A stretch of 64,000 nt of DNA, from the NCBI GenBank assembly GCA_029846755.1, contig JARWBI010000008.1, positions 1-64,000 on the forward strand. The letters are read 5' to 3'. Position 1 is the stretch's first letter. Each line of letters begins with the position of its first letter. Shown piece after piece: positions 60,821-64,000 of this stretch. Origin of the DNA: Falsirhodobacter flavus. Lineage in GTDB: Bacteria > Pseudomonadota > Alphaproteobacteria > Rhodobacterales > Rhodobacteraceae. The notes below the pieces were generated by a model that worked only from the letters and a program-made list of their open reading frames with translations, made no database searches and was not told the DNA's origin. Both the position numbers and the translations under genes were made by a program.

Positions 60821-61888
60821 TTAGACCGGCGTAAAATTCATATCCGGCCGCAAGCGACAACAAAATTCATGGACAAGCTCTATCGTCGCTTGGATGTCGT
60901 CAATACAGACGACTTCGGACGGTGTGTGCATATACCGGAGCGGAACTGAAATGACGCCCGTTGCAACACCGCCGCGCAACTCCTGCACCACGCGCGCATC
61001 GGTAGGGCTGGTCCCACCGACCGCTTGCTGCTGATACGGGATAGCCGCCTCGGTTGCTGTTTTCACAAGCAAATCGAAGAGGACCGGATTGGTGTTTGCG
61101 CCTTGGGATATACCCGGCCCTCCGCCAAGATAGAGCGCACCTTGATCCTCCGGTCGAGCTCGCGGGTAATCCACCGCGACGCCCATATCGATCGCAAGCG
61201 CCAGATGCGGCGCAATGTTGAAACCCGCAGTCTTGGCGCCGCGTGAGCCGATTTCCTCTTGCACGGTTCCCAGCACGTGGAACCCTACGTCTGGATGAAC
61301 TCTGTCATCCTTGGACAGGCGCCGGACCAGTTCAGCCCCAATCAACAGCCCCACTTTGTTGTCAAAGGCCCTCCCCACGGCCAATCGGTCCCCCAGCAAG
61401 GCGAACTTTGCCGCTAGCGTCACCGGATTTCCAATGCGAATGCGCTTCTCCGCGTCCTCTCGCGAGGACGCGCCAATGTCAATCCAGAGATCTTTGAGGG
61501 TCGGCGTCTGTGTCATGTCCGAAGATTGGAAAGTCTGAATTGACTTGCGCCCGATCACGCCAAGGACGGGCTCGGACCCGTGGACCCAAACCCTTTGACC
61601 GATTTCGGTCGCAACGTCGGTGCCGCCAATGGCGTTGAAGAAAAGAAAGCCTGCGTCATCGATATGGTGGACGATGAAGCCGACTTCGTCCATGTGGCCT
61701 GCATACATGAAGCGCAGAGGGGCATCGGGGTTTATCACTGCACTGACATTGCCTAAAACGTCGGTGGTGACCCTATGTGCAAATGGCTTGACATAGTTTC
61801 GGTAGAGCCGCGCCACCGGCTGCTCAAACCCGCTTGGCGAAGGCGCTGCCACGAATGCTTTCCACACGTCGAGCACAGAACTGTCCAT
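60821..61888 (-). CDS. M42 family aminopeptidase
   Basis: The 355-residue protein has the M42 metal-binding segments MYAGHMDEVGFIV (His65, Asp67), VGRAFDNKVGLLIG, VLGTVQEEIGSRGA with the catalytic Glu pair, and LALAIDMGVAVD, and ends with ISVPLRYMHTPSEVV. It is a cytoplasmic, dodecameric type of aminopeptidase (TET-like) or endoglucanase-named relative. Full length. It has no close functional neighbour. Confidence 0.92.
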   Translation of the reverse strand: MDSSVLDVWKAFVAAPSPSGFEQPVARLYRNYVKPFAHRVTTDVLGNVSAVINPDAPLRFMYAGHMDEVGFIVHHIDDAGFLFFNAIGGTDVATEIGQRVWVHGSEPVLGVIGRKSIQTFQSSDMTQTPTLKDLWIDIGASSREDAEKRIRIGNPVTLAAKFALLGDRLAVGRAFDNKVGLLIGAELVRRLSKDDRVHPDVGFHVLGTVQEEIGSRGAKTAGFNIAPHLALAIDMGVAVDYPRARPEDQGALYLGGGPGISQGANTNPVLFDLLVKTATEAAIPYQQQAVGGTSPTDARVVQELRGGVATGVISVPLRYMHTPSEVVCIDDIQATIELVHEFCCRLRPDMNFTPV

Positions 61889-62091
61889 TTTTTTCCTTCA
61901 TACTTTGGACGATCGGATGGTTCATGCGGGCGGAGACGTGAGCTATCTGAGCGGTCCCGATCTAAATTTTGCTATCGGGTCTAATGCTTCCTTGCGGCTT
62001 CGGAGCGAGTTTGCGGCGTTGATAGTTACACGCTATTTGGCATTGGTCACGCTTGGCGACCAGATTACGCGGCCCGACGTCGTAGCGGGCC

Positions 62092-62292
62092 TTAGCAATC
62101 CTCGTTCTTGTCAATCATGCCAGGCTTGCTCAGATTTTCGCACATCGCGGTATTGGATTTCGCCCCGCGCGGCTCGGAAGGCCAGTCCCGCTCTGATCCG
62201 GTCTCTGGCCTATCGGCTCCGGGGTCTTGCGACTCACGAGCAATTTGCTCCGCTTCGCGGAGCGCGGACTCTTTCTTGTTATTTGGTGACAT
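62092..62292 (-). CDS. Small acidic protein
   Basis: The 66-residue protein (MSPNNKKESALREAEQIARE, then RDWPSEPRGAKSNTAM) is not recognised. GGAGGAG lies just before the ATG at 62292, which supports it over an upstream start. A weak GGAAC-N16-TGTT promoter-like sequence lies 21 bases upstream on the same strand. Confidence 0.5.
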   Translation of the reverse strand: MSPNNKKESALREAEQIARESQDPGADRPETGSERDWPSEPRGAKSNTAMCENLSKPGMIDKNEDC

Positions 62293-62312
62293 TGTAACTC
62301 CTCCTGTCAACG

Positions 62313-62337
62313 AACAGGGCCGAGACATGGATGTTCC
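62313..62337 (-). promoter_or_regulatory. Weak ECF-like promoter candidate for the small acidic gene
   Basis: On the minus strand GGAAC (62337-62333) is followed after 16 bases by TGTT (62316-62313), so only the last three bases of the second box match. Confidence 0.3.
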
Positions 62338-62423
62338 GCGTTACACTTAACTTCCCCCCCGTGCGGGGCACGGGTAGATCACGCTGTTATAAGTCAAGTA
62401 TCCATTATGAATGCACCGACACG

Positions 62424-62537
62424 GGTGTGTGGTATCCCATCATCGACTGCCCACCCTAGCATGCCCCGCGCGTGCGCACGCGGTGGAGCCATGGGCTGAT
62501 CAAAAGTGATCTGACGGTGGATCATGCGCTCTCGGAG
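62424..62537 (+). pseudogene. Fragment of the GH1-like gene
   Basis: These bases match 42450-42563 (the last part of the GH1-like gene) with many substitutions, including an in-frame stop in WYPIIDCP-P-stop. It is followed by a repeat copy, as the parent gene is at 42603, so the whole 3' end with its repeat was duplicated or shuffled. Confidence 0.75.
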
Positions 62538-62581
62538 GTGCTCAAAGCTGAGGAGCACCCGTTGCGACATAGATTGCCGCG

Positions 62582-62622
62582 GTGCAGCGAATGACTGCAA
62601 TGTCCCCCCTCGAGACGTTTAG
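62582..62622. repeat. Dispersed intergenic repeat, degenerate copy
   Basis: It keeps GTGCAGCGAATGACTGCAA, TGTCCCCCCTCGA and then diverges. Confidence 0.45.
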
Positions 62623-62899
62623 CCAGAGTCCAGCTGCACCCCAATCTGACGTCTGCTTTGCAATGAAGCAGCGCTGCCGGTTTGACCGGCGGCTATGTGT
62701 CGCGGGCCCTTGACCTTCGGGGGGATGCTCGGGCCGGACTGCGGCCTCATACAACGTTCGAATTTTCTTGGAACTCTTAGGTTTCGGGTGCCCCGACCAC
62801 GATCTGGTTTCTAAAGACATGCTGGGACGGCGATCCGACGCACTTCTTTCGCGCGCCCGCATGAGATATGACATCATAAAACAAATCAGGGGTCATTAC

Positions 62900-63598
62900 A
62901 TGAAGCGACGGCGCGACAGCCTGTCTTCCATCGTGGCGAAGGACATAGCCGAACGGATCGACGCTGGCGAATATGCCGTGGGAGCCCGCATCCCGATCGA
63001 GGCGCAACTGGGCGAAACATATAACGTCAGCCGCACCGTCGTGCGTGAGGCCATCGCCCATCTGCGGTCCGAGGGATTGGTCGAATCGCGTCAGGGCGTC
63101 GGGGTTTTCGTGGCCGCGCGCGGCGGTATGGTGCTGAAGATCAGCCCCGACAGGCTGGGCGAGCTGGCCGAAATCCTCGAAATACTGGAGCTTCGTCTGG
63201 GGGTCGAGGTCGAGGCGGCCGGACTTGCCGCTCAGCGCCGCGATGCCCTGGCCCTGCGCCGAATTCTGGATGCGTTCGAGCGGACGACCGATTTGGATGC
63301 CTTTTCCGCGAATCCGCGCGAACTGGATTTCGATTTTCACATGGCCATCGCCGAGGCCAGCGGGAACAGCTACATGCCGCGCTTCATGTCCTTCATCGGT
63401 CCGGTCATCATTCCGCGAAGCCAGCTCATCCATGCATCCATCCCCAAGATCACCCGCGAATATCTGGCGAAAATGCTGGAAGAACACCGGCGTATTGCCG
63501 ATGCCATCGAACGGCAGGACGTGCTGGATGCCCGCGATGCGATGCGCTTCCATCTCGTCGGAAGTTTGGAGCGGTATCGAAAACTGAAGGCTGCCTGA
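62900..63598 (+). CDS. GntR family regulator, FadR subfamily
   Basis: The 232-residue protein has the GntR winged HTH (IAERIDAGEYAVGARIPIEA, NVSRTVVREAIAHLRSEGLV, SRQGVGVFVA) and an FCD ligand domain (EILELRLGVEVEAAGLAA, DFDFHMAIAEASGNSY, EEHRRIADAIERQD). It lies 171 bases before a TRAP transporter, so it is expected to control uptake of the sugar acid or carboxylate that the transporter carries. The ATG at 62900 follows AGGGG. Confidence 0.9.
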   Translation: MKRRRDSLSSIVAKDIAERIDAGEYAVGARIPIEAQLGETYNVSRTVVREAIAHLRSEGLVESRQGVGVFVAARGGMVLKISPDRLGELAEILEILELRLGVEVEAAGLAAQRRDALALRRILDAFERTTDLDAFSANPRELDFDFHMAIAEASGNSYMPRFMSFIGPVIIPRSQLIHASIPKITREYLAKMLEEHRRIADAIERQDVLDARDAMRFHLVGSLERYRKLKAA

Positions 63599-63622
63599 AT
63601 CATACGTTGACAGTCATCATAC
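63599..63622. promoter_or_regulatory. ATCATAC direct repeat, possible GntR operator
   Basis: ATCATAC occurs at 63599-63605 and 63616-63622, 17 bases apart, directly after the GntR stop and before the TRAP genes. FadR-type regulators often bind such AT-rich repeats, but the match is not diagnostic. Confidence 0.4.
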
Positions 63623-63769
63623 AATTAAATTAGCAATTGGGTAACAGGGAGACCGTGGCGAAAGACCCGTAAACGGGCGTGCCGTCGGAAGATGAACGGC
63701 TTTGGCCGATGGCGGATCTGCGTCCTCTGTTCCGGGGTGAATACCCCTTGTTTGACAGCGGAGGGTAAC

Positions 63770-64000
63770 ATGACCGCCTTCAGGAACATCTATCTCGGGA
63801 TTTTGCGGTGGATCGTCATCCTCTGCATGGCGGGAATGCTTTGCCTGATCTTTTGCAACGTGGTGCTGCGCTATGCGTTTAACAGCGGCATCTATCTGTC
63901 CGAGGGTGTCTCGGGCCTGCTTTACGTCTGGATGACCTTCATCGGCGCGCTTCTGGTGCTGTATGAGCGGGGCCATATCGGCGTGGACATGCTGGTGCGC
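63770..64000 (+). CDS. TRAP transporter small permease (DctQ), cut by the window end
   Basis: The visible 77 residues have two helices (WIVILCMAGMLCLIFCNVVL and GLLYVWMTFIGALLVLYERG) with the DctQ patterns RYAFNSGIYLSEGV and ERGHIGVDMLV. GGAGGG lies before the ATG at 63770. It would pair with a large permease beyond the window. The regulator just upstream is probably its controller. Confidence 0.88.
   Translation, partial: MTAFRNIYLGILRWIVILCMAGMLCLIFCNVVLRYAFNSGIYLSEGVSGLLYVWMTFIGALLVLYERGHIGVDMLVR

Larger units (their letters stand above)
62293..62899. other. Intergenic region with debris of a duplicated gene
   Basis: No functional gene was recognised. It holds a decayed fragment of the GH1-like gene (62424-62537) and a repeat copy (62582-62622). 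Confidence 0.5.

Noticed and set aside
1-64000. CRISPR arrays, tRNA or rRNA genes
   Set aside because: No regularly spaced short repeats with unique spacers were seen, and no cloverleaf with the conserved T-loop sequence was noticed on reading both strands.

Overview
The window looks like part of a large repABC-type plasmid or chromid of an alphaproteobacterium, most likely a member of the Rhodobacteraceae. The evidence is a repA-repB-repC replication and partition operon with three copies of a parS-like palindrome, two proteins ending in the VPLPA-CTERM sorting signal that is typical of Rhodobacteraceae, an HvrA-like H-NS protein, Tct and TRAP solute transporters, and HWE/HisKA_2-type light-sensing kinases. 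No tRNA, rRNA or CRISPR array was seen.

Layout. Positions 1-3050 hold small regulator and oxidoreductase genes (a SnoaL-like protein, TetR, aldo/keto reductase, a LysR gene with an internal deletion, TfoX-like). Positions 3092-11381 are a mobile or accessory block: an ISNCY-type transposase, an AAA+ ATPase and subtilisin-like protease pair, and, convergent with it, a small HTH protein and two tyrosine-recombinase-like proteins. Positions 12120-15723 are repABC. Positions 15724-21486 are plasmid backbone and accessory genes (XRE repressor, DUF4238, several unknowns). Positions 21487-23252 hold an IS3-family element next to the C-terminal part of a HEPN-like gene.

The rest (23262-63600) is rich in environmental-response genes. 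It has a bacteriophytochrome kinase, a LOV kinase, two single-domain response regulators, six small DUF982 proteins, Hsp20, a glycerophosphodiesterase, trehalose-synthase-like and 4-alpha-glucanotransferase enzymes, DUF892 ferritin-like proteins, manganese catalase and DUF4142. Positions 44878-51269 are a complete tctDE-tctCBA transport operon ending with an isocitrate-lyase-family enzyme and a tautomerase. The window ends in a GntR regulator and the start of a TRAP transporter.

Regulatory signals that tie genes together: (i) GGAAC-N16-GGTT, an EcfG/RpoE2-like promoter pattern, lies 23-27 bases before three stress genes or operons, with looser versions before three more; (ii) an RpoH-like promoter and a ROSE-type RNA thermometer lead into hsp20; (iii) an 11-bp-periodic GTCA array, resembling Pho boxes, lies before the glycerophosphodiesterase; (iv) GTCCTA-N5-TAGGAC sits both at the XRE repressor gene and upstream of the HTH/recombinase genes; (v) a degenerate intergenic repeat recurs about five times. 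Many genes are truncated or frameshifted, so the region appears to have been rearranged repeatedly. All functional statements rest on reading the sequence and on recalled family features; no searches were run.
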